A stretch of 64,000 nucleotides of DNA from Mesorhizobium helmanticense (lineage in GTDB: Bacteria > Pseudomonadota > Alphaproteobacteria > Rhizobiales > Rhizobiaceae): positions 186,001-250,000 of the forward strand of contig NZ_PZJX01000007.1 in the NCBI RefSeq assembly GCF_003034915.1, read 5' to 3'. Positions 8,496-17,104 of the stretch are shown here, one piece after another. Below the pieces are notes generated by a model. It was not told the DNA's origin and made no database searches. It was given only the letters and a program-made list of their open reading frames with translations. The position numbers and the translations under genes are program-made. Numbering within the stretch: the stretch's first letter is position 1; the number at the start of each line of letters is the position of its first letter.

Positions 8496-9812
8496 ATGCC
8501 GTCTTTCGAGGACATCATTGCCAAGCGGGTCGAGGCGGAAGCCGATCGCATCGTGCAAACATTGAGCGACCTCGTGTCGTTTCCGTCCATCGTCAAGTCG
8601 AACCCGAAAGACGCCGGCCCAGGCGAACGGGATTGCCAGCTCTATCTGCAAAAGAGGCTGGAGAAGCTGGGCTTCACCACCGATCTCTGGGATCCGGACG
8701 GGCCGGCACTTTACGAAAAATACAAAGGGCGTCCCGGCGCCAACAAGGGCCGGACCTTCGAAGGCAGGCCCAATCTCGGCGGCGTGCTCAAAGGCACGGG
8801 CGGCGGCCGCTCGATCATGCTTACCGGCCATATCGACGTCGTGCCGCCGGGTGCGCCCGAACACTGGACGACCGACCCGTTCCAGCCCGTCCTGAAGGAC
8901 GGCTTTCTGCATGGCCGCGGCACCGTGGACATGAAAGGCGGTGTCGCCTGCATGCTGATGGCCGTGGAAATCCTCAGGGAGCTTCAGGTGCCCCTATCGG
9001 GCGACATCGTCTTTACGACCGTGGTTGACGAGGAGATCGGCGGCATGGGCTCGCTGGCGATGGTCGACCGCGGCTTTCGCGCCGATGCCGGTATCATGAC
9101 GGAGCCGACGGCCAACAAGATCGCGCCCCTGTGCCACGGTATTCTCTGGGGACGGATCATCATCGACGGCATCGGCGGCCATGCCGAGCTGACACCGAAT
9201 GCCTGGTATTCGAGCGGTCCGGTCGATGCCATTCAACTGTGCAGGCAGATGCTCGACGGCATCGACATATTGAACCGTCGCTGGATGTTCGACCCAAGCA
9301 AGAACCATCCTCTCATGGACCTGCCCAACCAGATCATCGTCACCCAGCTGAACGCCGGAGAACATCCCTCCTCCATGGCCGGCCGGGCGGAGATCGTCAT
9401 CGATGCGCAATATCTGCCGAGCGAAAAGGACGAGTTCGGCCTCGGCGGCAAGGTCAAGCGCGAGATCGAGGAACATGTCCTGAACATCTGCCAGGCCGAT
9501 CCCTATCTGCGCGAACATCCCGCCCGTGTGGAGTGGATCCTCGATGCCGACTGCGCCGAAATTCCAGCCGACAGCCCGTTCGTCGGCGTCTTCCAGGACG
9601 CGGTCGAGAGAGCAAACCTGTCGCCGGTCCTGTCGGGTTTCGGCGCGCACAGCGATATCGGTTTGCCGACGGGCTTGGGGAAAACCCCGACCGTCAATTT
9701 CGGCCCGGGCGATCCGGCCCAGGCGCATCAGCCCAACGAGCGCGTGTCGGTGCGTGATCTCATCGATTGCACGAAGGCGATCGCACTGGCGATTGAGCAA
9801 TGGTGCCGGTGA
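8496..9812 (+). CDS. M20-family metallo-deacylase / amidohydrolase (ArgE/DapE type)
   Basis: 438 residues. The dinuclear zinc ligands of M20 enzymes are visible: His in TGHIDVVPPG, bridging Asp in GRGTVDMKGG, catalytic Glu pair in VVDEEIGG, Glu in ITEPT-like MTEPTA, and the final His in AQAHQPNE. The lid/dimerisation domain is GRIIIDGIGGHAELTPNAW. There is no signal peptide, so it acts in the cytoplasm on small amides. It starts 3 bp after permease 2 with GGAG upstream and is the last gene of the transport operon. This suggests the imported compound carries an amide or N-acyl group that is removed after uptake. It might instead be an unrelated N-acyl-amino-acid deacylase. Confidence 0.85.
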   Translation: MPSFEDIIAKRVEAEADRIVQTLSDLVSFPSIVKSNPKDAGPGERDCQLYLQKRLEKLGFTTDLWDPDGPALYEKYKGRPGANKGRTFEGRPNLGGVLKGTGGGRSIMLTGHIDVVPPGAPEHWTTDPFQPVLKDGFLHGRGTVDMKGGVACMLMAVEILRELQVPLSGDIVFTTVVDEEIGGMGSLAMVDRGFRADAGIMTEPTANKIAPLCHGILWGRIIIDGIGGHAELTPNAWYSSGPVDAIQLCRQMLDGIDILNRRWMFDPSKNHPLMDLPNQIIVTQLNAGEHPSSMAGRAEIVIDAQYLPSEKDEFGLGGKVKREIEEHVLNICQADPYLREHPARVEWILDADCAEIPADSPFVGVFQDAVERANLSPVLSGFGAHSDIGLPTGLGKTPTVNFGPGDPAQAHQPNERVSVRDLIDCTKAIALAIEQWCR

Positions 9813-9823
9813 GAGCGCGGTCC

Positions 9824-10747
9824 TTATTTGCCGCCGTTTTGTTCGAGGTCGTCGAAATAGACCTCGAAATAACGCCGCGCCAGGATCGAGGTAAGCGAGA
9901 ACTTTCGCTCCGGGGCGACGATCAGGGATAATGTCAGCGGCGGAATGCTCTTGTCGCCAAGCGGCAGATATGTGAGGCCGTCCTTGGTGTCGGTCGATGA
10001 TCTGTCGGAAATTGCGGTCAGGCCGAAGCCGCAGCCTTCCCGCACCATCGACCTCATCAGTTCCAGATTGTTCGTCGTCAGGATTGGCTGAAGCCGGGCC
10101 CTGCTCTTGGCGGCGGCGATGTCGACGATGTCGCGCAGGTGAACGCTGGCGTCTGGAACGATGGTTGGACGCTGAAAAAACTCGCTCAGCGATATGGACT
10201 TTCTGGGCCTCAGGTCGTTCTCGGCAGGCACGACCGCCCTGACGTTAAACCGCGCCGAGCGCGTGGCGGTTACCCCCGGCAGAGGTGGCGGGCTGAAGGT
10301 AAGGCCGAAATCGGCCTGACCGTCCAGCACCATCTGGCGTATCCGGTCCGGCTCGACAACCGCGACATGGTTGGCGATGCGCGGGTGATCCTTCATGAAG
10401 CTTGCCAGGGCACGCGGCAGGAAATCGAACACCGTTTCCTGAGACACCGCGATTTTCACCTCGCCTCGGCGCAGGCCCCTCAACTCTTCGATTTCGAAGC
10501 GAACACGGGCAAGATCCCTCTGCCAGCTCCGCACGCCGTGCAGGAGGATTTCGCCTGCCGAGGTGAGCCGCATTCCGCGCGGCAAGCGTTCGAAAAGGGC
10601 GACCCCTAGCGCTTCCTCCGCATGGATAAGCTGCTTGTCGATGGCCGAAGCCGACACATTCAGCTTATCCGCGGCCTTACGGATCGACCCCAACCGGGCG
10701 ATTTCGTCCAGATAATTGGCGAACCGGGAAAACAGAACTCGCCGCAT
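9824..10747 (-). CDS. LysR-family transcriptional regulator
   Basis: 307 residues. The N-terminal winged helix-turn-helix spans residues 6-65 (RKAADKLNVSASAIDKQLIHAEEALG), and a periplasmic-binding-like effector domain follows from about 90. The gene converges on the M20 gene and is divergent from the phosphoribosyltransferase/ECF transporter operon across 251 bp. LysR regulators usually control the divergent neighbour, so the ECF operon is its most likely target. Its ligand is unknown. Confidence 0.85.
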   Translation of the reverse strand: MRRVLFSRFANYLDEIARLGSIRKAADKLNVSASAIDKQLIHAEEALGVALFERLPRGMRLTSAGEILLHGVRSWQRDLARVRFEIEELRGLRRGEVKIAVSQETVFDFLPRALASFMKDHPRIANHVAVVEPDRIRQMVLDGQADFGLTFSPPPLPGVTATRSARFNVRAVVPAENDLRPRKSISLSEFFQRPTIVPDASVHLRDIVDIAAAKSRARLQPILTTNNLELMRSMVREGCGFGLTAISDRSSTDTKDGLTYLPLGDKSIPPLTLSLIVAPERKFSLTSILARRYFEVYFDDLEQNGGK

Positions 10748-10946
10748 CGAGCGCCTTTCCGAGCGTCAAGAAAAAGAGAACGCTCAACACGTTTTTTTTC
10801 GTTTGTAATGATGCGCCCAATCGCCGTCTATCACGTTGCGCCTCGAATCTGCGGCGTATCCCACTATGAATGGGTCTCCCGGCCGACAAGAAGGAAGCCG
10901 CCCGTAATGCTTGTCCGTCAAGGCCAGTTGCCGCCAAACGTCAGGT

Positions 10947-10991
10947 GCCCAGGACGCGGATGCCCAAGGATCGGGTGCCCAAGGATAGGCT
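10947..10991 (+). repeat. three degenerate 15-bp tandem repeats
   Basis: Three head-to-tail copies of GCCC(A)AGGA(T)CGGGT-like 15-mers: 10947-10961, 10962-10976 and 10977-10991. They lie just before the chosen start of the phosphoribosyltransferase gene, in the LysR-divergent promoter region. If translated they would give a PKDRV-type pentapeptide repeat, but they are probably non-coding leader sequence. Confidence 0.6.
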
Positions 10992-10998
10992 ACCAAGA

Positions 10999-11667
10999 AT
11001 GCTGATCGCCAAGCCCGAATTCTATCAGGCGGAAATAGCCGGCGAAGCGTTCAGCCTGCCGATCATCCAGCTCGACGACCGGCGGGCGATCGCCCTGCTG
11101 ATGGTGATCGACATGGGCGTGCGCTTTGGCGATATCGTTGGCGAGGCCATCGCCCGGCATTTCGGGCCCTTCAAGCCCGACATCGTCGTCGGCAGCGCCA
11201 CATTGGGAATTCCGATCGCGATCGAGGTTTCGCGCCGCCTCGGCAAGGACCAGTACGTGATTTTGCAGAAGTCGCCGAAGTTCCATCTTGCCGACGCAAT
11301 GGTCGAGGACGTCCGCTCGATCACCACGGCCACACCGCAGCGGCTGCTGCTCGACCGGCGATCGATCACGCTTCTGCAGGGCAAACGCGTGCTGGTGGTC
11401 GACGACGTGGTGGCGACCGGTTCGAGCATGGCCGCCGCCATCCGCCTTGTGCGCCGTGCCGGCGCCGAGGTGCTGGGCGCCGGCGTCATTCTCACCGAGG
11501 GTCATTCCTGGCGCGACGCGCTCGGCAAGGATGCCGAACTGATCGAAAGCCTCGGCCATATTCCTCAGTTCGATGTCGTGGATGGCGTGGCGACGCCCGA
11601 TCCGGCGACCGAAAGCGGCGCGTGGCCTGGCGGCGCGCCACGATTGGCCAGGACTGCGTCAAGGTAG
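10999..11667 (+). CDS. phosphoribosyltransferase family protein, paralogue A
   Basis: 222 residues from the ATG at 10999. A longer frame from 10870 was rejected because its extra N-terminus is made of the pentapeptide repeat above and matches nothing in the paralogue. The type I PRPP-binding loop is VLVVDDVVATGSSM, preceded by a flexible-loop region QKSPKFHLAD, as in adenine/xanthine phosphoribosyltransferases. The family transfers phosphoribose from PRPP to a nucleobase. It closely resembles the gene at 14655, and the two bracket an ECF transporter, so the enzymes probably trap an imported base-like compound. The ribosome site is weak (GGATAGG). Confidence 0.8.
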   Translation: MLIAKPEFYQAEIAGEAFSLPIIQLDDRRAIALLMVIDMGVRFGDIVGEAIARHFGPFKPDIVVGSATLGIPIAIEVSRRLGKDQYVILQKSPKFHLADAMVEDVRSITTATPQRLLLDRRSITLLQGKRVLVVDDVVATGSSMAAAIRLVRRAGAEVLGAGVILTEGHSWRDALGKDAELIESLGHIPQFDVVDGVATPDPATESGAWPGGAPRLARTASR

Positions 11668-11872
11668 GTGTGAAAAGAATGAAATCGTGTCCGGCGTGAC
11701 GGTAGCGTTTCAACAAAAAGAAGAAGGCGGCTGAACGCATGCGGTTCGGCCTGTCTTACGAACAATGGATGGGAGGACTTCGATCGGGACACTCGCTGTT
11801 CCGGTCGCGTGTTGCGTTAACTCCGGCTCTGCCGGGTATGTCCTGACAAATGCAAACAAGGGGAACAGTCAA

Positions 11873-12445
11873 ATGCAGTCATCAACAATATCGCAAGACG
11901 AAGGCAACACCCTCTTCCCGATCGTGCTTTCCATCGTCGCAGCCGCGGCGACAGGCGTCCTGTGGGCGTATGCCAACCCGATCCAACTGGTGCCAGGCGT
12001 AATCCAATGGCGGATTTTCGCCTTTCTGCCGCCTTTGATCGGCATCCTGCTCGGCTGGCGCAGCGGCTTTATCTGCGGCTACCTCGGCACCATCGTCTGG
12101 TCTCTTCTGGCCGGCACGTTCATCCCTGCCCATTCGTTGCTGGTCGACGGCATAATGGTCGGATTGACCGGCCTGATCCCGGGGATGCTGTTCGATCCGT
12201 CGAAATTGACGTTCGACCGCGGCGTGCTGATCAGGATCGCCCTGGTCTGCTTGGTCGTTGGAGTGGTGATGGTGGCGGCCGTGTCGGCAAGCCTCGCCTA
12301 TCTCGGCATCTTCCCGTTCTGGTGGGCGTTCGGCTATATCGGCCTCTCCGACATCGTGCCGATGGTCATCGGAACCCCGCTGCTGATCGTTCCGGCGCTG
12401 AAGATTCTGAAAGCCGCTCATCCGGCGGGTTTCAAACGCTTCTGA
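11873..12445 (+). CDS. ECF-type transporter substrate-specificity (S-like) membrane protein
   Basis: 190 residues from the ATG at 11873, after AAGGGGAA. About six hydrophobic helices are visible, including IFAFLPPLIGILLGWRSGFI, a GYLGTIVWSLLAG segment and VPMVIGTPLLIVPALKIL near the C-terminus. Its size, topology and position immediately before a double ATPase and a T component fit the S component of an energy-coupling-factor importer. I do not recognise a ligand subfamily. The phosphoribosyltransferase genes on either side suggest a purine- or pyrimidine-like substrate, which is inference. Confidence 0.7.
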   Translation: MQSSTISQDEGNTLFPIVLSIVAAAATGVLWAYANPIQLVPGVIQWRIFAFLPPLIGILLGWRSGFICGYLGTIVWSLLAGTFIPAHSLLVDGIMVGLTGLIPGMLFDPSKLTFDRGVLIRIALVCLVVGVVMVAAVSASLAYLGIFPFWWAFGYIGLSDIVPMVIGTPLLIVPALKILKAAHPAGFKRF

Positions 12446-12464
12446 ACGGCGGCAGCGTATCGAA

Positions 12465-13991
12465 GTGCTGAATATCGCGAATCTGAACCTCGGTTTCGGC
12501 GGGCCCGCCCAGGTCGTCGCCGAAGCCACATGCAGCGTGGCGGACGGTCAGCGGCTGCTGATCTGCGGCGCGGCCGGCAGCGGCAAGACGACGTTCCTGA
12601 ATGCAGCGGCAGGCCTCATCCCGAGATTGCTGGCGATCCCATACTTTAGCGGAGACGTCACCCTCAGAGGGCGTCCGGTCTCCACCATCGCCAAGGACGA
12701 GCTGTTCAGCACGGTCGGCTTCGTGTCGCAGAATGTCGAGGACCAGCTATGGGATCTCAGTGTCGAGGACGCCATTGCCTTTCCGATGGAAAACCGCGGC
12801 ATCGACAAGGAGAAGATCCGCGCCCGGCTTGAGGAGCTGATCGACGGCCTCAGGCTGGCGCCGCTTCTGGGGCGCCGCGTGCTGACCTTGTCCGGCGGCG
12901 AACGCCGCATGGTTGCAATCGCCGCGGCCCTGGCGTCGAACCCGGCCCTGCTGGTGCTCGACGAGCCGACGACCGGGCTCGATCCGCAGGCGCGCGAAAG
13001 GCTGTCGCGCACGCTGCGCGAAGCGGCGGCCTCGGTCTCGGCTCTTCTGGTGTCGGAGCAGGACCCCGCCTCCCTGCGTTCCGTCGTCGACACCATCGTC
13101 CTCTTGAAGGAGAGGCGGCTGTCGGCGCCGTACCGCCGCGACGACATCCTGCCGCTGGAACGGCCCTGGCTGGAGGCAGGCATCCTGCCGCCGAACCGGA
13201 CCCGCTCGCAGCGAAAGCCGGCTAATCCCGGCGCGGTGCTGCTTGAAATATCCGGCTTGACGACGCGGCTGGCGCGATCGGACGGCAAGCCGGTGCTAAG
13301 GGATGTCGGTTTTCAGATCAGGGCAGGCGAAGCCGTCGCGCTGATCGGCCGCAACGGTGCGGGCAAGACGACGCTGTTCAAGTCCATCCTCGGGCTTGCC
13401 AGGATCGCCTCCGGCTCGATCCTCCTTGACGGTGCCGACGCAGACGGCTGGACCGCCGCCCGGCGTGCCCGCAAGGTCGCCTACGTGCCGCAGAACATGC
13501 GCCATATCCTGTTCAACATGACGGTGATCGGCGAGGTCGTGTTCTCCATCACCGCTTCGACCGCGACGACAGCCGACAAGGCAGTGGCCGATCGGGCCGC
13601 CGCCATGCTGGCACGCTACGGCCTTTCCGGACTTGCGCAAGCCAATCCCTTCGCACTGTCCGCGCGCCAGCTGGCGCTGCTCGGCCTGGCCTGCGCCGAT
13701 GCCGCCGGCGCACCCGTGGCCATCGTCGACGAGCCGCTGCTGGCGCGCGATGTCGAAGGGCGCCGCATGCTCGATATATTTCTCTCCTCCATGCTCGATT
13801 CCGGCCGCGCGGTGATGCTGATCTCGCACGATCTGGAACTGGTGGACGATGTCGCCACGCGCCTGATGATCCTGGACGACGGCGGGATCGCCTTTGACGG
13901 CGCGGTGATGGACGGCTGGAAGAGCCCGACCTTCGCAGCCCTTGGCTGGGCCGAGCCCTACGCCACACCGAAGCTCGGAGGTGTCGCATGA
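12465..13991 (+). CDS. ECF transporter double ATPase (fused A and A')
   Basis: 508 residues containing two ABC ATPase domains. Domain 1 (residues 1-215): Walker A GAAGSGKTTF, Q-loop VSQNVEDQLW, signature LSGGERR, Walker B LLVLDEPTTGLD. Domain 2 (about 260-480): Walker A GRNGAGKTTLF, VPQNMRHILF, Walker B VAIVDEPLLARD and switch LISHDLE, but the signature is degenerate (LSARQ). This implies one consensus and one weakened ATP site. The start is GTG at 12465. Its ATGA overlap with the T-component gene shows coupling. It powers import together with its S and T partners. Confidence 0.87.
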   Translation: MLNIANLNLGFGGPAQVVAEATCSVADGQRLLICGAAGSGKTTFLNAAAGLIPRLLAIPYFSGDVTLRGRPVSTIAKDELFSTVGFVSQNVEDQLWDLSVEDAIAFPMENRGIDKEKIRARLEELIDGLRLAPLLGRRVLTLSGGERRMVAIAAALASNPALLVLDEPTTGLDPQARERLSRTLREAAASVSALLVSEQDPASLRSVVDTIVLLKERRLSAPYRRDDILPLERPWLEAGILPPNRTRSQRKPANPGAVLLEISGLTTRLARSDGKPVLRDVGFQIRAGEAVALIGRNGAGKTTLFKSILGLARIASGSILLDGADADGWTAARRARKVAYVPQNMRHILFNMTVIGEVVFSITASTATTADKAVADRAAAMLARYGLSGLAQANPFALSARQLALLGLACADAAGAPVAIVDEPLLARDVEGRRMLDIFLSSMLDSGRAVMLISHDLELVDDVATRLMILDDGGIAFDGAVMDGWKSPTFAALGWAEPYATPKLGGVA

Positions 13992-14668
13992 GCCAGATGC
14001 ACGACCTCAACTTCTTCGTTAAGCTGGCGCTTGCTTTCGCGGTCATGGCGGTGGCCTGGCTGGTACCGGGCTGGCGGTTCGGCGTGCCTTTTGCCGTGCT
14101 CTGCGTGCTGGTGCTATGGGCGATAGGCGTCCCTGGCCTGCGCGGATACGTCAAGGGCGCGCTGCTGCTCACCGCCATGGTCATGGCGAGCTGGCTGGTC
14201 AATCTGTTTTTCCAGGGCGTCGGCATCGGCGACGCCCTGCCCGTGGCGGCGGCGATGGCTGCCCGGCTGATCGCCACGACGGCGGCGTTCTATTTCGTCA
14301 TGGAGACGAGTTCGCCGGGGTCGATCCTCGCCGCCGCCAGCGCCGCGCGGCTGCCGCCGATAGCGACCCTGGTCCTGTCCCTCACCTTCGGCATCATTCC
14401 GATGCTGCGCGACGATTTCGAGCGCATTGCCGATGCCCAGCGCGCGCGTGGCATGGAAGTCGACGACGTCGCCTTGCCGACGAAGCTGCGCTTCGCGCTG
14501 GCGCGCGGCGTGCCGCTGCTGGTGCAGGCGATCCGCATGGCGCATGCGATTTCCTTTTCCCTCGCCATCTACGGGTTCGACCTCAAGCGCAACCGCACGA
14601 CGTGGCGCAATGTCGGCCTGATGGTCGAACCTCGCTTCCCCTGGAAGGACACCAATGATGAAACCTGA
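13988..14668 (+). CDS. ECF transporter transmembrane (T) component
   Basis: 226 residues with several N-terminal hydrophobic helices (about residues 10-130). A cytoplasmic coupling region follows with an EcfT-like motif, DAQRARGMEVDD, where the Ala-Arg-Gly helix contacts the ATPases. The gene overlaps the double ATPase gene by 4 bp and the next phosphoribosyltransferase gene by 14 bp, so all are one transcript. Together with the S component and ATPases it completes a group II-like ECF importer with dedicated subunits. Confidence 0.82.
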   Translation: MSQMHDLNFFVKLALAFAVMAVAWLVPGWRFGVPFAVLCVLVLWAIGVPGLRGYVKGALLLTAMVMASWLVNLFFQGVGIGDALPVAAAMAARLIATTAAFYFVMETSSPGSILAAASAARLPPIATLVLSLTFGIIPMLRDDFERIADAQRARGMEVDDVALPTKLRFALARGVPLLVQAIRMAHAISFSLAIYGFDLKRNRTTWRNVGLMVEPRFPWKDTNDET

Positions 14669-15296
14669 CAAATCGGAGCTTGCCGCCCACCAGCTTTGGA
14701 CGGTCGATGTCGCCGGCTATCCGGTCGAGCTGCCGATTGTGCCGATCAAGCCCGACTTTGCCATTTCCCTGATGATGGTGATCGATCTCGGCGTGAGGTT
14801 CGGCGAACATGTCGGCCGCGAGCTTGCCGCGAGGCTGGCGCCGCTGAAGCCTGACATCATCGTCGGCGCCGCCACTCTCGGCATTCCGGTTGCAATCGAG
14901 GTGACGCGGGCGCTTGGCCAGGATCACTATGTTATCTTGCAGAAATCACCCAAGATCCACCTGACCGACGCGCTCGAACAGCGCATCTCGTCGATCACCT
15001 CCAAGGGCGAGCAGCGCCTGCTTCTCGACAGGGAGGCAATCCCGCTGCTGGCGGGCCGGCGCGTCGTGGTGGTCGACGACGTCGTGGCTTCCGGGTCCAG
15101 CCTCAAGGGAGCGCTCGAACTGGTACGCCGCGCCGGTGGCGATGTCGTCGGCATAGGCGTCATCCTCACCGAGGCGCGCGACTGGCAGGAAGCGCTGGGA
15201 GCGGATTGCGCGCTGCTCCACAGCCTCGCTCACATACCCCAGTTCACCAGCCACGGTGCGGCCGGATGGGTGCCTATTGCGGAAACCTTCCTGTAG
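14655..15296 (+). CDS. phosphoribosyltransferase family protein, paralogue B
   Basis: 213 residues starting at tandem ATG codons after GGAAGGA. The PRPP loop is VVVVDDVVASGSSL, with a QKSPKIHLTD loop as in paralogue A. The two proteins align along nearly their full length, including GVRFGEHVG and the VGAATLGIPVAIEV stretch, and differ mainly at both ends. Keeping two such enzymes around one transporter may mean two related substrates, or a heteromeric or regulatory pair. It could alternatively be a PRPP-binding regulator without catalytic function; that cannot be decided here. Confidence 0.8.
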   Translation: MMKPDKSELAAHQLWTVDVAGYPVELPIVPIKPDFAISLMMVIDLGVRFGEHVGRELAARLAPLKPDIIVGAATLGIPVAIEVTRALGQDHYVILQKSPKIHLTDALEQRISSITSKGEQRLLLDREAIPLLAGRRVVVVDDVVASGSSLKGALELVRRAGGDVVGIGVILTEARDWQEALGADCALLHSLAHIPQFTSHGAAGWVPIAETFL

Positions 15297-15374
15297 TGCT
15301 CCGTGCCCATGTGGTCATCGCGGCGCATCGATCGCTGCAATCTCCCTAAGTGAAAGCGACCGCTGCCGAGTTGC

Positions 15375-15899
15375 TCAAGGCAATTCAGCATTGCAGGTGC
15401 CGGCGATCTGGCCGACGGCCTCGCTGGCCCCGGCAAGGTCGAAATCGGCCTCGCCTCGCCCCGACAGCAGCCCGAACCGCCAGGATAGCAGCAGCCGGTT
15501 CGCCGAAACCAGGCGCCTGACGCCGTCGGCGCCATCGCGGACCAGCATCCTGCCGCGCGTGCCGACCGCCCAGCTTTCGCTGACCTTCTTGCCCTGGTCG
15601 GCGGTCACCGACATGGTGATCGTGCCTCTGGCGGAGACGGCATCGTTCACATGCAGCCATTCGCTCCAGCGCGGTTCACCGTCCTTGCGGCAGGCGATGG
15701 TCAGCACCGGGCTGTAGCTCAAGGCGCCGCCGCCGGTGATCAGCTTGTTGGTGGCATAGAGCGAGGCCGTGACCAGGCCGTCGCTGCCCTCGTCGAAGCG
15801 CCAATTGTCGAGCGCGGCGCCGGCCTGGGCGACGCCGCAGACCGAGGCAAGCAGCAATGCCGTGGCGATCGCGCCTCCGATACCAACGAGTAACCTCAA
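15375..15899 (-). CDS. secreted protein of unknown function
   Basis: 174 residues if translation starts at the TTG at 15899. This start is supported by GGAGG seven bases upstream and by the signal peptide it creates (RLLVGIGG, hydrophobic core, cleavage near AQA). A longer in-frame extension to 16109 lacks such support. The mature part begins with an NWRFDEGSDG segment, has a Cys in TIACRKDG and a Cys near the C-terminus that could form a disulfide, and ends in beta-rich sequence. It is loosely reminiscent of IalB/VasI-type periplasmic proteins, but I cannot assign a function. It is divergent from the oxidase operon. Confidence 0.6.
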   Translation of the reverse strand: MRLLVGIGGAIATALLLASVCGVAQAGAALDNWRFDEGSDGLVTASLYATNKLITGGGALSYSPVLTIACRKDGEPRWSEWLHVNDAVSARGTITMSVTADQGKKVSESWAVGTRGRMLVRDGADGVRRLVSANRLLLSWRFGLLSGRGEADFDLAGASEAVGQIAGTCNAELP

Positions 15900-16198
15900 C
15901 GATGCCTCCAGCAGCCCTGCGCTTCGCAACACAGCGCAGATAATGATCAAGGCTTCGTATCGCCAGTCGCTACCTCTCACTTGCCCGGATGCCTGTTGCC
16001 GCGGCGCCACAACGAAGAAGGCGGTCTTTGGCAACCTGTTCTTCGATGTAGCCTTCCCAGGCTTTTCCACATCATTGCTATGCTTTTTCGGTCGATCCGA
16101 AGACCGCACTAGAATTTCGACGGCAAATCAAGCTATGATGCAACAGGCATTTTCCCGGGACGGCTTCGCGCCCCCTGAAATGTCGGGAGGAACGGGAC
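15900..16198. other. divergent intergenic region before the oxidase operon
   Basis: 299 bp that must contain the promoter of the cytochrome oxidase operon and that of the secreted protein. I looked for an FNR/FixK box (TTGAT-N4-ATCAA) and found none. The 3' end carries the GGGAGGAACGGG ribosome site of coxB. Confidence 0.5.
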
Positions 16199-17083
16199 AT
16201 GGCCATAGCGCTTGTACTCGTTTTGATTGTCGTGGGCTCAGTGTTGTTCCACTTCCTGAGCCCATGGTGGTGGACGCCGATTGCTTCCAATTGGGACTAT
16301 ATCGACAACACCATCATCATTACCTTCTGGATCACCGGCGTCGTCTTCGCCGCCGTCGTCCTATTCATGGCCTATTGCGTCTTCCGCTTCCGTCATCGTG
16401 AAGGGAACCGGGCGGCGTATGAACCGGAGAGCAAGCGGCTTGAATGGTGGCTGACGGTCGTCACCGCGGCTGGAGTCACCGCCTTGCTGGTTCCGGGCCT
16501 GTTCGTCTGGAACCGCTTCGTCAATGTTCCGAGCGACGCGACCGATGTCGAAGTCGTCGGCCAGCAATGGCAGTGGAGTTTCCGCCTGCCCGGCAAGGAC
16601 GGCAAGCTCGGCACATCCGACACCCGTGACGTCACGCCCGAGAATCCGCTGGGCGTGATCGCCAGCGATCCCAATGGCCAGGACGATGTCGTCGTCGAGG
16701 CGGCCGATCTGCACCTGCCGGTCGGCAAGCCGGTCAAGATGCTGCTCCGCTCGATCGATGTGCTGCATGATTTCTATGTGCCGGAATTCCGTGCCAAGAT
16801 GGACATGATCCCGGGCTCCGTTACCTATTTCTGGTTCACCCCGACCAAGACCGGAACCTTCCAGGTCCTGTGCGCCGAACTTTGCGGCCAGGGGCATTCC
16901 TTGATGCATGGTGTGGTCATGGTCGATAGCCAGGAAGACTATCTGGCCTGGCTCGGTGAACAGCAGACTTTCGCGCAATTGACGGCGCCTGAGCAGACGG
17001 GCTCGGCCGACCAGATACCGGGAAAGACGATCGCGTCAGGTCAGGAAATTGCAGCAGAGCTCGAAACGGTCGGGTCTCGCTGA
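16199..17083 (+). CDS. coxB: cytochrome c oxidase subunit II (CuA)
   Basis: 294 residues with two N-terminal membrane helices (about 5-25 and 38-62) and a periplasmic cupredoxin domain. The binuclear CuA site is present as CAELCGQGHSLMH (both Cys, His and Met ligands), with the upstream His in VLHDFYVPEF and the aromatic electron-entry run QQWQWSF. CuA shows that the electron donor is cytochrome c and not quinol. No fused cytochrome c domain is seen, so a separate donor such as the cytochrome at 22985 is needed. It is the first gene of the oxidase operon, with a strong ribosome site. Confidence 0.95.
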   Translation: MAIALVLVLIVVGSVLFHFLSPWWWTPIASNWDYIDNTIIITFWITGVVFAAVVLFMAYCVFRFRHREGNRAAYEPESKRLEWWLTVVTAAGVTALLVPGLFVWNRFVNVPSDATDVEVVGQQWQWSFRLPGKDGKLGTSDTRDVTPENPLGVIASDPNGQDDVVVEAADLHLPVGKPVKMLLRSIDVLHDFYVPEFRAKMDMIPGSVTYFWFTPTKTGTFQVLCAELCGQGHSLMHGVVMVDSQEDYLAWLGEQQTFAQLTAPEQTGSADQIPGKTIASGQEIAAELETVGSR

Positions 17084-17104
17084 AAAGGGCACGGAGGTGC
17101 TCCC

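Noticed and set aside
10870..10998. 43-residue N-terminal extension of phosphoribosyltransferase A
   Set aside because: It consists partly of the tandem repeat, has no ribosome site and no counterpart in paralogue B.
11668..11872. riboswitch upstream of the ECF S component
   Set aside because: I searched by eye for purine, preQ1, TPP and cobalamin-type conserved cores and found none; only a weak imperfect hairpin near 11727-11755.
15900..16198. FNR/FixK box for oxygen control of the oxidase operon
   Set aside because: No TTGAT-N4-ATCAA site; the nearest look-alike has wrong spacing and a mismatch.
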